Below, one piece after another: positions 34,272 to 46,609 of a DNA stretch of 64,000 nucleotides. Origin of the DNA: Xylaria sp. FL1777 (taxonomy: Eukaryota; Ascomycota; Sordariomycetes; Xylariales; Xylariaceae); NCBI GenBank assembly GCA_022578965.1, contig MU400587.1:124001-188000 (forward strand), in the 5' to 3' direction. The position numbers and the translations under genes were made by a program. Numbering within the stretch: position 1 is the first letter of the stretch; each line of letters starts with the position of its first letter. Below the pieces are notes generated by a model that saw only the letters and a program-made list of their open reading frames with translations, was not told the DNA's origin and did not search any database.

Positions 34272-35549
34272 ATGGCTACGCTTCGTGAGACACCACGTGT
34301 TGGTAGGCAATTGCTGGGCTCCGTGTCCCATCGAAGGCCATGTGCACCGGGCATCTACAGATGCGCCTCGACTGAAAGTACGCCTCCCGTTGTGCCTGAT
34401 ATCGAGGTGGACTCGGGCCTGGCGGCTCCGATTGTCACTCGGGAGGGCATCGAGATCGTCGATCCGCGAAAGAGAGCGAGCAGGAGAAACCACGAGCTGC
34501 CACACGAGAGGTAAGGGCCAAAGCCTACCAGCCCGTCTCGTACTGATCAGTGGTCCCGGAGGCAAGTCGGACGCCAATGCTGACAATCGTCCAAGATACC
34601 GATACCATGCGCCAAAGTACGATCGTGGCCCGATGCACCCGGTGCAACCGCCGCCCTCTTCGAACCCCATCGCGAGAAACTTCTCCCCTGGTCCCTTCAA
34701 CCTTCCTCGACTGAAGCAGACATACCAATCCACCATTGCCTCCGATATAATGACCATGATGTATCAACACACCCCCCCAGGGACGCCCGACAAGCCCGAG
34801 CGGATACGACTACGTGAGTGGGATGACTCTTCGCCGTATATGAAGAACCGCCCAAAGCGTGGGCCCCGTGGCGCCGACGTGCTGTTCCCTCTCGAAATGC
34901 CTATCGACTGGCGAAATATCCCCGAGATCCGCGCGGTACATATCGCTACGTACATACCCCACGCGAAGAAGAACCCTGACCACATCATTGTAGGCCGTGC
35001 TGTGCTACAAAGCATATCGGGTGTGCGGCCGACCACGACAGTGACTAAAGCGAGCGTCTCGCAATGGGGTATAGTCAAGGGTGACAAGTCCGGAGTAAAG
35101 TGCTCGATCTATGGAAACCAGGCCTATGAATTTGTTGACAAGGTTGTCAACCTCGTGTTTCCCAAGATTAAGGAATGGAAGGGTATCCAAGGTTAGTGAA
35201 GAAAGGGTCTATGCCATATTAATTTGATGAACCTGGAGGTGTAGACTGACAACCGACAAATAGGAACTACGGGAGACAGTACGGGCAACATTGGATTTGG
35301 CCTTGAGCCCCAAGACATGCAGCATTTCCCAGAGGTGGAAGCCGCCTACTCTGTAAGTTGATGGACTATCTTCTTCGGATGCTATCTCCTTTTCAGTGTC
35401 TAATCCGCCAACTACTTGCACAGATGTACCCGTCAAAAATGATACCTGGCTGCCGTATATTTTTGGAGACCACAGCCAAGTCAGACAGACATGCGAGAAT
35501 ATTATGCAGAGCGTTAGGCATCCCTTTCTATGGTACGCTTGTGGATTGA
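34272..35549 (+). CDS. MRPL7: Mitochondrial large ribosomal subunit protein uL5m, four exons
   Basis: A structural protein of the mitochondrial large ribosomal subunit. Exons are 34272-34510, then 34551-35191 (or 34596-35191), 35264-35352 and 35424-35549, giving 364 or 349 residues. The N-terminus (MATLRETPRVGRQLLGSVSH) is basic and fits a mitochondrial presequence. The uL5 core includes IPEIRAVHIATYIPHAKKNP, VKCSIYGNQAYEFVDKVVNL, GNIGFGLEPQDMQHFPEV and KMIPGCRIFLETTAKSDRHA. The first intron is ambiguous. A TCAG acceptor at 34550 leaves a very short 40-nt intron. A CCAAG acceptor at 34595 gives 85 nt with a good GCTGAC branch 5' of it. Both stay in frame and differ by 15 residues. Confidence 0.92.
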
Positions 35550-35950
35550 GTGCCTTGAATTTTATTCTCGACTTTCTATATGTGTTACATCTATGTACCT
35601 CTCAAGCGTATCGAGCCCACTTGTATATGAACCGGCGCTTTGATAGAGTGTATAGAGCGTATAATATAAAGCTGTATAATATCACCATTGCTCACAACGA
35701 TCCGAATTCCGCCAAGGGTAAGAGACCTAGCCCAGTCCGACCTATTCGCCTCTTCTATCGATTTGCAAAGTTAAGCACCCTACGTAAACCCTAGACGCCT
35801 AGCCAACGCCGAGATATGCAGTCCCTTTGACCATCACCTTTATGATCAACCCGTCGGCATCGATTTTGTTTCCCCTTTCTTGTTTGTCCCATATACCGCT
35901 TTGCCAAGTTTGAGTTCATAATATAGCCCAAATGAAGACGAATAGAATGA
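35550..35950. other. Convergent 3' intergenic, uL5m / FES1
   Basis: About 400 bases between two stops. No feature recognised. Confidence 0.45.
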
Positions 35951-36739
35951 TTATGAGCTCGTAACCTTCTCCTTCAGCCCATTGATCACGACGTCCACAG
36001 CATCCATGTCCGTAGCATCGATAGCCTTCCCGTCCTCGCCGACGTGCTCCCCGTGGCCCTGCCGCCGCAGCTCGGCGGTGCACACGTCCATGGCGGGCTG
36101 GTAGTTGCGGACGGCCGAACTCAGGGCATACACAGCCTTGCGACGGACGGTTTTACTTTCTTCCCCACCTTTCCGGACATCTTCTTCTTCTTCTTCTTCT
36201 TCTTTCTTTCCCCCATTACCAACTATCTCCGCGGAGGAGGAAGAAAAGGAGGTGGTGGTGGTGGCGGCCGGCAACCTCTTGCCGACGGCCATGCGCACGA
36301 GCTTCTCGACGCCGCCGAGCGCGACGAGGCGCTCCTGCGAGGGCTCGTTGTTCTGGACGGCGGTGCCGACGCACCAGGCGGCCATGAGGCGGATCTGGTC
36401 CTCGTCGTGCGCGAGGCACGCCAGCAGCGGCGTCCACAGCCCCAGCTTCGACAGCAGGTTCGCGTTGTCCAGCGACTCGATCAGCTGCTCGAGGTTGTCG
36501 AAGGCCGTCAGCCGCGCCTCCAGCGTCACGCCGGGGTCGTCCGACACGATGGCCGCCATGCTCTCGCGCATCAGGTCCGCGTCCGAGGGCGCGCCCATCA
36601 GCCCTGCTAGCGCCTCTGCGTTTAGTGTCGTCGTCGTTGTCGGTCGTGGCGCATCGTTTGTTGTCGTTGTCCCGGAGGGCCCTGTCGCCGTGTTCTCGAT
36701 GCTCCATCTTAGGAGGTCGTTGAGGTTCTTGTCGCCCAT
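35951..36739 (-). CDS. FES1: Hsp70 nucleotide exchange factor FES1, single exon
   Basis: A cytosolic armadillo-like protein that releases ADP from Hsp70 (HspBP1/Fes1 family). The frame is 262 residues from the ATG at 36739 (MGDKNLNDLLRWSIENT), the canonical Fes1 opening. An earlier in-frame GTG is not a start here. Armadillo helices follow (LTAFDNLEQLIESLDNANLL, PLLACLAHDEDQIRLMAAWC, VRRKAVYALSSAVRNYQPAM). The protein is longer than the usual 210 or so residues. A low-complexity Thr/Ser stretch and a polyglutamate run (KKEEEEEEED, coded by a GAA/CTT-type microsatellite) are inserted between two armadillo repeats. No introns are needed. Confidence 0.93.
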   Translation of the reverse strand: MGDKNLNDLLRWSIENTATGPSGTTTTNDAPRPTTTTTLNAEALAGLMGAPSDADLMRESMAAIVSDDPGVTLEARLTAFDNLEQLIESLDNANLLSKLGLWTPLLACLAHDEDQIRLMAAWCVGTAVQNNEPSQERLVALGGVEKLVRMAVGKRLPAATTTTSFSSSSAEIVGNGGKKEEEEEEEDVRKGGEESKTVRRKAVYALSSAVRNYQPAMDVCTAELRRQGHGEHVGEDGKAIDATDMDAVDVVINGLKEKVTSS

Positions 36740-39004
36740 TTTTTTTTTAGTTGGTGCGAGGGTCGCGGGAATGGGAAGAGAGGGTGTTGGGGGTGAATAA
36801 ATGGTTTTGCGATCAACACTCCGTAGCTTGACGTGTAGATTCACGTATTTTATTAGATACAGGGCGGCGTTGTCCTCGAAAGTTGGGTTTTTGGAGGGGT
36901 CTTGATTTGCGCAGCGAGTACGAAATTCTCCTCACAGCTAAGTATCTTTTTGACGATATTCGCGAGAAATGTATTTTGTTAAGATTTCGAGATGAATATA
37001 AGTCACCAGTTGCTTTTACTGGGCTCTACTGAACTATGGGAGTTCCAGTGTTATAAATCGAATAATCAAGTTTGTAGAGCTGCACGACTAGCTTGGTTCT
37101 TTTTTGATCTCCAAGGTTCGCGAAGCTTCATTGACTGTCCAGGTAGAGTGGGCCACTGTTATAGCAACTAGGTATTTACTCAGTACTTACACGGTCACAT
37201 TTGTACATTATCCAGAGCCACATGCATCATACCAGGCTATCAAATACAAATATCTAATACCAGGGCTCTGTCTTAAAAACAATTTCAAAAGTTGTTGTTC
37301 TGCACTTGTATGTAGATACAGATATGTCGATATAACAGTGTGCCTAGCCACATTTATACTACATGTATGTCTTATCTTTTGGCTCCTATCTATGTGGGTA
37401 CTTGGATTGCTGGGTAAGGTGGTTGGCATTGCCCCGCCACCAAGACAGCAGAGAGCCAATAAACGCTGCTACCTAGTCTTGCAGCACCGCGGTAATGCCC
37501 CTCATCACCCCTCCTTTTGCTCTTAAAAACTGTTTTAGACAAGGGTGTCTGTCCTATACGCAGTACGCAGTAAGGCATTTTGAGCCAGGCTCACATTACT
37601 ACGAAACTCTACCTACGTATTAGGTAGTTGAGATGAAAATAACGGCATAGTCGGAATATTTAATTTTGTTTAGCCTTGAGAATGAGTTGCATGTATAGAT
37701 ATTATGCTATAAGTCGGTAGGTAGTCAAACTATTGACAACCATCACGGTACGCCTTACTCAAGGTACCACACCTTCAGGTGATATGAAACAGTTTTACAA
37801 ATAGGCAGTCGCTTTTAGTCTTCTTGGTGTAGCCATAAATTGTAATGGGGGGAATCACAGGCAAACGATGTGTGGGATTGCGTACTCAAGATGGCTTGGA
37901 CTTATGGTCTCGATCACTCATTGAAAAATGAGAAAAAGATAATCGATGCCTGCTTGGCGTCAAGTAGCTAGGCCTGTGCGCTACGTAATGATGCTTGTTG
38001 AATGGGCCGAATCGTTGGTGGAGGAGTCCCGCTTGGTTAGGTTCTTTATTCAGATGTTGAGTTAGGTATTGTATACTACTTCATAATCTGTATGCACCTT
38101 GACCTTACCTAGGTAGATAAACAACATACTAGGTACAGATAGACTGGGCGGGGTGCATATATCTTGTTGGTATACGCGCATGTACGTACCTAGAACAACC
38201 TTGAATCCGCCTTGCCACGAGAGCACTTACACGTAGGTTGGTGCTTGCTGTTGGTCTGTACCGTAGACGTACAGATAGGCATAATCGTGCCTCCTGAACC
38301 CATTTGTATATGTACTGTAGAATGATAAGAATTTAGCTGCCTGCTACACAGTATCTATTTAATGTAGTAAGTAATAAGTTCTTCTAGGCAACAAATATCA
38401 CAGACTGCTTATAAAATGATAACCTGCCTGATAGCCAAAACAAGTCTTATTTTGAATATTTTGAATTGGAAGACAGAAAAGATAAAAAGACAAAAGGCGG
38501 AGTGCCACCGCAATTGCCAACAAAGAACCATTCCATTCCATTGATCAACGGCCCATTGACACGGCACCAACTGTGTTTCCCTGCCCCCCTCCAGCCCCGC
38601 CAGCGCTTTTTGTGTGGCCCACAAAGTTCTACCTCATTAAGCCCGTCCGAGCATAGTAGGCGCATTTTACAGCTGGCTGGCCGCTGCCGCCGCTACTGCT
38701 GCTGCTGCTGCTGAGAATCGACCAGTCTTTGCTCCTCCCCTTTCCACTCCCCCCGTTTCCTCCACACCCGCTGGGCCAGCATACCTGCCATCCACACATC
38801 TTGTTGACCCGACACAACTCTGGCAACTCAATCTTTCACCACATCCTTCTCGTCGCTTGTGTAGTCAACCACATCGAGACGCCACCACCAACCCCATCCA
38901 TCCTCCTGTATAGCTCTGTCGATTTCGGTATCGTCTGAGCATCTACCGACAGTTTCTGTTCTTTTCGTCTACTAGTTTTTTTCTTCGTCACCTACGTAAT
39001 CACC
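36740..39004. promoter_or_regulatory. Divergent intergenic, FES1 / actin, with ATG-free actin leader
   Basis: About 2.3 kb. No gene is supported in 36740-38400; a 140-codon frame at 37104-37526 has no recognisable domain. From 38419 to the actin ATG at 39005 there is no ATG on the plus strand, and pyrimidine-rich DNA dominates 38560-39000. That points to a long actin 5' leader. A TATAAA lies at 38411-38416. A short CTG microsatellite lies at about 38697-38714. Confidence 0.5.
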
Positions 39005-40688
<1,684 letters not shown>

Positions 40689-41200
40689 GGTATGCGTACG
40701 CGCGGGGAGTGTCCTCAACGGTGGGACTTGCGTCTAACAACTACTCCGTCGGATTAGCTGCTGCGATGCTGCACGCATAGATGCCCTCTTGCGACCTCGC
40801 CGAAGCTTCGAGGACACGATGGTCGACTCCGAGCTCCCACCGTTGTGAATGTATCCTAGACGGTCCTCACATCTACAAAAAGTTACGGGCATGGTAGAGA
40901 GAGATGCTGGGGCCGGACACAAAAGAGAATATGAAGTGCTGTTTTTAGGGGGGCTTTTTATGTTTGGCACGGAATGGAGTAGACAAATCCAGTCGAGGTT
41001 GATCATATATCTTTGCGTTTCTGTTGTCTGGCGTGCGTAGTGTGAAGTTCCCAGTCGTAATTCAATAGGAGAAGCTCTGCTGCTAGTTTTCGTGATAGCA
41101 TAGAAATGAACTCAAGATAATCTAGCGCAGTCTCCTCCGAAACTGACAGATACCGATTGATAGACATAGTAGAGGCTAAGCAATCCGCTTTCTCATTTAG
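40689..41200. other. Convergent 3' intergenic, actin / release-factor homologue
   Basis: About 510 bases between two stops; it should include the actin 3' UTR. No other feature seen. Confidence 0.45.
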
Positions 41201-41979
41201 TTATATTCTAGTCTGCTGTTGTTTTTTATCGAGCATCGCCGTATCGATAGCATCACTGTCCTTATCCGCAGTTTCACCCGCCTTCTCGGGCAGCTCCTCG
41301 TCAAAAAGATCGGTACTATTTTCCGCGTCCTCAGTAGCGGCTCCCTTCTCCTCGTCGAGCTTGCGATACTTTCTCCGGCTCTTCTTTGCGGAGCTGGCCT
41401 TCTTCTTGCGCTTGAACTCGCCAACTACGGACGACCGGCTCTCATCGCCCCGGGACATGTCGTCGAGCTTGTCGGCTAGTAACCGGCGGGCGATGGTGCG
41501 GTTCTGGCTGCGCGAGCGGGTTGCCTGGCATTTTATGACGACGCCGGTGGGGATGTGCTTCAATTGGACTGCCGAGTTCGTTTTGTTCTGTGAGAGAGAG
41601 AGATGGGTTAGTTGGTTTGTAAGTGTGTAGGGGATGGAGAGCTAGAAAGAGAAGGGGCATTAGAATGCCATTTGGGGCAGGGGGAGAAACGTACGATCTT
41701 CTGCCCGCCTGGCCCGCTGCCCTTGAGAAACGACTCCTCTATCTCCTCCTCGGGTGGTGGCTTCGGGCGCGGCGGGAGGTTCTTGCTGCTTAATTTTTGC
41801 AGCGGTGGGCTGTTCGTGTTGCTGAACTCGCGGCGTTGAAACGCGATGTTTGGGATTACTCTGAAGCCGCCTTTCCAGACATTGTTTTGCGTGGACGGGA
41901 CGAGTAGCAGGGTTACATGGCGCGTCGATAGCGCTGTCTTACAGGTATGCGCTGCTCGCAGGAAGGTTTTCGATGTCAT
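41201..41979 (-). CDS. RSO55: Mitochondrial GGQ release-factor homologue (C12orf65/Rso55 type), two exons
   Basis: A short class-I release-factor relative without codon-recognition domains, thought in its family to rescue stalled mitochondrial ribosomes. Exon 1 is 41979-41695 and exon 2 is 41587-41201 (223 residues). The N-terminus (MTSKTFLRAAHTCKTALSTR) is basic and hydroxylated like a mitochondrial presequence. The catalytic loop GSGPGGQKI has GGQ at residues 91-93, immediately before the intron. Exon 2 continues NKTNSAVQLKHIPTGVVIKC and QATRSRSQNRTIARR, the C12orf65-like signature. A basic KRKKKASSAKKSRRKYRK tail follows, as used by such factors to enter the mRNA channel, then an acidic C-terminal extension. 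The ortholog assignment is by motif only. Confidence 0.9.
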
Positions 41980-42809
41980 GACGGCTGCAGATGGTGGAGT
42001 CGTGAGAGGATCATGGTGTTTATTTTAAGGTTAACACGATTACCTACTAGGGACTTCACCACCTACATATAAGTGAGAGAGCATCACAGGCCGATATTTT
42101 TGCACCCTTTGCACAAGGCGACGCGCAAGGATTTACAACTTTGTCTCCATAAACAAGGGAATTAGAAGTTGTTACTTACTAACCCAATGGCGGCTCTACC
42201 CGTGACGCATGCAGTCATCCCCGTGGCTGTAGACTCGGGCTTGTGAAATCGTTACCCAGCACACTTCAGCACGGCCAGGTACGAACTTGCGCTATCTAAT
42301 CTACCTACTTAGGCAGCACCGAAACCTTACCTGGATAGCGGTCTTAACACGTCTGTTAATGGCGTTGGTGGGGTTTAATAAGACCCTGCAGCGCGACCTC
42401 TAGGTACAACTTCCCAGCGACACAGCAATCGCGTTGCAGGGCTCTGACTTTTAACAAGACGGACCTCCTCCCCTTTTATTTTAGGTACTTTCCTCATACC
42501 AGATGAATTTAAATCGACTGTTACAAAGAACTCCCTTCTGCCACGGCCACGACCACAATTGTTGAGATCTAACCATTCAATCATAACTTCACTACACCAA
42601 TAACATATCGAAAGACGTTTCAGCAGCTGAACAATACCTTGTTCTTCAACACATATCGATTCTTCAGGCAGCCATATCTGAACCAATAGATTTGCAATCC
42701 ACATCGATTCAATTCGTTTTCGTCCTCCCTGTTAGGAAGAACGGACCAGAGAAGGGATAAGAACGAAGGGAAAACGAGAGAAGACGAATCACGACGGACG
42801 CATTCCAAA
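41980..42809. promoter_or_regulatory. Divergent intergenic, release-factor homologue / SPT small subunit
   Basis: About 830 bases holding two promoters. No convincing gene; a few ACCTAC motifs are present near 42048-42065 and 42300. Confidence 0.4.
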
Positions 42810-43371
42810 ATGGAGTATCGAACCAAAGAGCCCGAGAACCAGTCTGCCCTGCAGCGCTTTGGCCGTTGGCTTGCTCTCAAGCAGTACCAGATCGAAGTCA
42901 CTTTCGGCGTGTATATGTTTACGCCAACTGAGAAGTTCATTTTCTGTATGTAGTCCCCTAATTCCCGCCTCTCCTCTTTTACATGGTTCCCACGAACCCT
43001 CCTTGTGGTCTGGGAAATCCCAGTAGCATGTACACGTACGCCGCTTACTTCAGTCATCCCGAGTATTCATCCTCGCTTAGTCTCCCCATCATTGAGATAG
43101 ATCATGGCTAACTAGTGGTGCGAAAACAACAGGGTCCTTCGTTTTCTTACTCTCCGCTATGGGCTCCATTGCCACTATCCTCTACCTGCCGCAGCACATC
43201 CTCTTCATCATCAACCGCGCCTGGTTCTATGTCAACGGCGGCGAGAGCAGCGGCGTCTTCAGCTCGTCCAGCGTCGTTGCGGCCGCCAAAAGCGCCCTCT
43301 CGCTTTCGCTCGAGTCCGTCGACTCGAACGTCCCCACTACCACTGCCACCGAAATCCTCCGCGAATTATAA
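42810..43371 (+). CDS. Small subunit of serine palmitoyltransferase-like protein, two exons
   Basis: A small ER membrane protein of the ssSPT family, which activates serine palmitoyltransferase, the first enzyme of sphingolipid synthesis. Exon 1 is 42810-42945 and exon 2 is 43133-43371 (124 residues). Exon 1 gives a soluble amphipathic segment ending in the family hallmark YQIEVTFGVYMFTPTEKFIF. Exon 2 begins with a membrane segment (SFVFLLSAMGSIATILYLP) followed by QHILFIINRAWFYVNGG. A serine-rich tail completes it. The intron acceptor at 43132 has a GCTAAC branch about 20 nt upstream. The long frame in exon 2 starts well inside the protein, so the exon-1 part is easy to miss. Confidence 0.88.
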
Positions 43372-43795
43372 TGATGATGAGCAACGAATAACGGCCTATT
43401 GCCCCTTTGAGGTGCCTGCTTCTTTTGCCCCATCAGGAACAGGAGGGCGGTTCAGCTTTTAGGCTTCTTGACGATGGGATGAGTAATAATGTTTAATCAA
43501 TATGCGAACAAAGACTTTATATAGTCCTCAACGGCGCTCGACGAACGCACGGTAAGGGGTTGGTTTTGGGATTAGCGCAACGAATATGGCCTCGAAAGTA
43601 GGACTTAGGCATGGATATCGAGTAGAAACGCGGTTTAGACAAGGGGGGGGCGCGAATGACGACTCTTTATCCAGCGAGATAAAGCGCGCCTAGAATTTTT
43701 AGACAGCGTCGACATGCCGTTCTAGCCGGAAAAAAAAGTGTACTACTAGACGATACAGCTAAGATCGGATAGAGCAACGAATTGATTTTAGTTAA
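43372..43795. other. Convergent 3' intergenic, SPT small subunit / ELP2
   Basis: About 420 bases between two stops; no other feature seen. Confidence 0.45.
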
Positions 43796-46609
43796 TCAGC
43801 TCTCGTTCTCGACGATGCGATAAATCCTCAGTGAACTGTCGTCTCCTGCCACGGCCAGCTCGCTCGAGTCTGCCTGTGGTCTCCATGCGAGCTGCAGAAC
43901 GGGTTTTGCGAGGCAGAGCCTAGATCATGTATGATTAGTATAAAACAGATATTGTTGAAAGGGGATTAGTAGAAGAAGTTATTTAGTTTAAGGGGCCAAC
44001 ATACTCGGGATGTAGCGTGAAACTCGAAGCCGCCGCAAGAGAGGTCGAGTCGAGGGAATGAATCGAGATCTTGCCCGCCTCGGTGCCGACGGCGAGCACG
44101 AACTGGCCGTCCTTGCTCAAGCGCGGGAGGAAGTCGATGGCTGTCACTGAATGCGTCTCCGCGATCGTGGTCACGCACGCAATCTCCGCGTCTTCCTCCC
44201 CACGACGCCAGAGCTTGACCGTCTTGTCGCGGCCCGCCGTCGCGAAGACGACTCGTGACGAGGGCGCCCAGGCCGCGTCGAGGATCATGCGCGTGTGGCC
44301 CTTCGGGTTCGCCTGCAGCAGCTTGTAGCTCGGCGATGGTGCTTCGTGGGTATCGCTATTATTATTATTATTATTGTTGTTGCCGCCGTTGACATTGACG
44401 TTGTTATTGTCTTCGCCCCCTTCCCTCTCTTTCGCGCCCTGTTGTTCGCGCTCGAACACGGCCCATTGGCGGTCTCGCCCGACGCTCAGCAGATAGCGGT
44501 CGTCGGGCGAGAAGCGGAGGCGCGTCGCGGTCAGCGAGTGCGCCGTCAGCGGGGGCTTGACTTCCGTCCACCGCCGCGTCTCGAAGAGGCGGATCACGGC
44601 GTGGTTGACGGAGCTCGCCTTGCACGCGCTCGCGACCAGGTCGCCGCCGTGGCTCACGGCTAGACACGAGATCTCGTACCCGTGCCCGTACAGTTTCTCC
44701 GCCTCGGGCCACAGCGTGTGCCGCGACAGGCTGTCCTCCAGCGGCGGGTGGTCGATCTCGAGCGCCGACCTGCGCACCGTCGTCCCTGGGTCCAGCGCCT
44801 CGCGGTCCGTCTCCGGGTTCGCGGACGCCCTGATTTCGGCGTCGTCATCTACTGCCTCGATCGCTTTGTTCGAGAGCCCTAGGACCGGCATGTTCGCAGC
44901 GTCGGGCATCGCGTCTACGGTCGTGCTGCTGTCGCTGATCCCGCAGAGCCGACCCAGTAGCTTAGCGACGGCTTTCGGTTCGTCGAAAACGCGCATCAGC
45001 TTCTCGTCGGCGCCCGACACGAACTGCGACCCGCCGAGCGAGTCGATACAGTTGAGATCGTACCCGTGGATCTGCGGGCGCGCCATCTCATGCCAGGTGC
45101 CGTTGCTGTTGCTGTTGTCGCGTTTCCAGCTCGCGTGCAGCCGCGTTGTCTGGTCGGCGCTCGTGGAGAGTAGGTAGTCGCCGTTCTTGGCCCAGGCTAT
45201 CCCCGTCACGGCCCGCGTGTGTCCGCTGATGCCGATCCGGGGCATCCATTGGTCCTCGTCTTTGTTGTAGTCCCATACTCGCCAGCAGCCGGTCCGCCCG
45301 AGACAGGTCACCGACGCGCCGTCGGGCGACCAGAGACCCGTCCAGAACCCGCCCGTGCTGCCCGTCGCCGTCGTCGCGCCCTTCTCCCTGCTGATCTCGC
45401 CCAGTCGGACGTTCGTCAGCCAGATCCCGGACGATGGGTCCGCTTCCCATATCGCGAGGGTGTTGTCCGCCGACGTCGACAGGAGTTGTAGTCTCCCAGT
45501 GTCCAGACCCGTGTACCACTTCGCGCTGTATATCCAGTCGTCATGGCCGAGAAGCAGCGCCTCGAACGTAATGGTGAAATCTTTCCCGCCGGCTTTGAGT
45601 CTGTGGGCCTTGTTGGACGGGGACTTCCCCGGCAGGTAAGCGCCCAGGGACGGGTCGGCGCCGTTGGCGGCGGCGGCGGGCAACTCCTTGCCTTGGTGAA
45701 GTCGCCATAGACGTATGTATTTGTCCTGACTCGCGGACGCTAAGAGTAAATCTGAATCTGCACCACCACCATCATCATCATCCCTTTCCTTTTTCTCCCT
45801 GGTGAAATCTAGGGATCGAATCCAGCCCTCGTGACCGGTTAGTGTGGCTTGCAGCTGAAACTCAGGGTCCGCGATCGATTCCGTGACAAATATTTGCACA
45901 ATATCTCTTGTTCCCGCGGCAGCAAGGACCAAAGCCTCGCCGTTCTCGTCGAGTCTACTAAGAGCTATCGACAAGGGGAAGAACTTGGGTTTAGGGTTGA
46001 TCGTCTGCAATAGCCGCGCCTCTTTTCCATCGAAAGCCCATATCTTGATTGAAGCGTCAGCAGCACCTGTAGCAAAGATTGTAGGAGTAGAGGAGTCTCC
46101 TCTTCTTCTCCTTTTCCGCTCATATAAAGTTGCTATGCAATTGATTGGCGCCGTGTGCTCTTGCAGCGTGTGGGTGCATCGCACTTTGCCGCTATCTGGT
46201 GAGAACGACCATATTTTTAAACAGTGGTCATCGGCACCGCTGAGCAGGTACGTCTGCTGCTCAGCACCCTCGCCCTCGCCCTCGCTTCTCGAGAGGAACT
46301 TGACGGCTTTCACCGTGTCCTTATGCCCTGACAAAAGACTTGTCACACCTCTCGGGTGCGAGCCCTATTTATCTCATAACATCAGCATAAAGTCGTCGTG
46401 TTGGCTTCGGAACCTTTTGATCTCTTTTAGTCCCAGACCATGAGGCGCTGGTTAATGATGATGATGATGATACATACATGAGGCCGCCACAGGGCGATGT
46501 TAGAGTCAGCGCCGAACGCTACCAGGCCATCCTGGTTCCAGTCCGCCACGGCGGTGTGTCTGTTGGCTCCCACAGATAGGTATTCTATCTCGGTATTATC
46601 TACACCCAT
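43796..46609 (-). CDS. ELP2: Elongator complex subunit ELP2, WD40 protein, three exons
   Basis: The double WD40 propeller subunit of Elongator, which modifies wobble uridines in tRNA. Exons are 46609-46474, 46348-44005 and 43919-43796, giving 867 residues. The opening reads MGVDNTEIEYLSVGANRHTA. Many WD-type repeats follow (for example LSGHKDTVKAVKFLSR, LTGHEGWIRSLDFT, GHDDWIYSAKWY, ISGHTRAVTGIAWAKNGDYL, GHTRMILDAAWAP). The last exon supplies the closing blade (QLAWRPQ, ELAVAGDDSSLRIYRIVE). The first junction is uncertain: the most usual-looking donor (CAT|GTATGT) finds no in-frame acceptor, so I use the GTATCA donor four bases later. This first intron has a CAT microsatellite. A low-complexity Asn/Gly insert (NNNNNNNN near residue 700) interrupts the second propeller. 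Confidence 0.93.

Noticed and set aside
36044..36800. Long plus-strand frames opposite FES1
   Set aside because: Antisense shadows of a GC-rich gene, with serine/valine/glycine low complexity.
44557..45177. 206-codon plus-strand frame opposite ELP2
   Set aside because: Antisense shadow of the WD40 gene; no motif.
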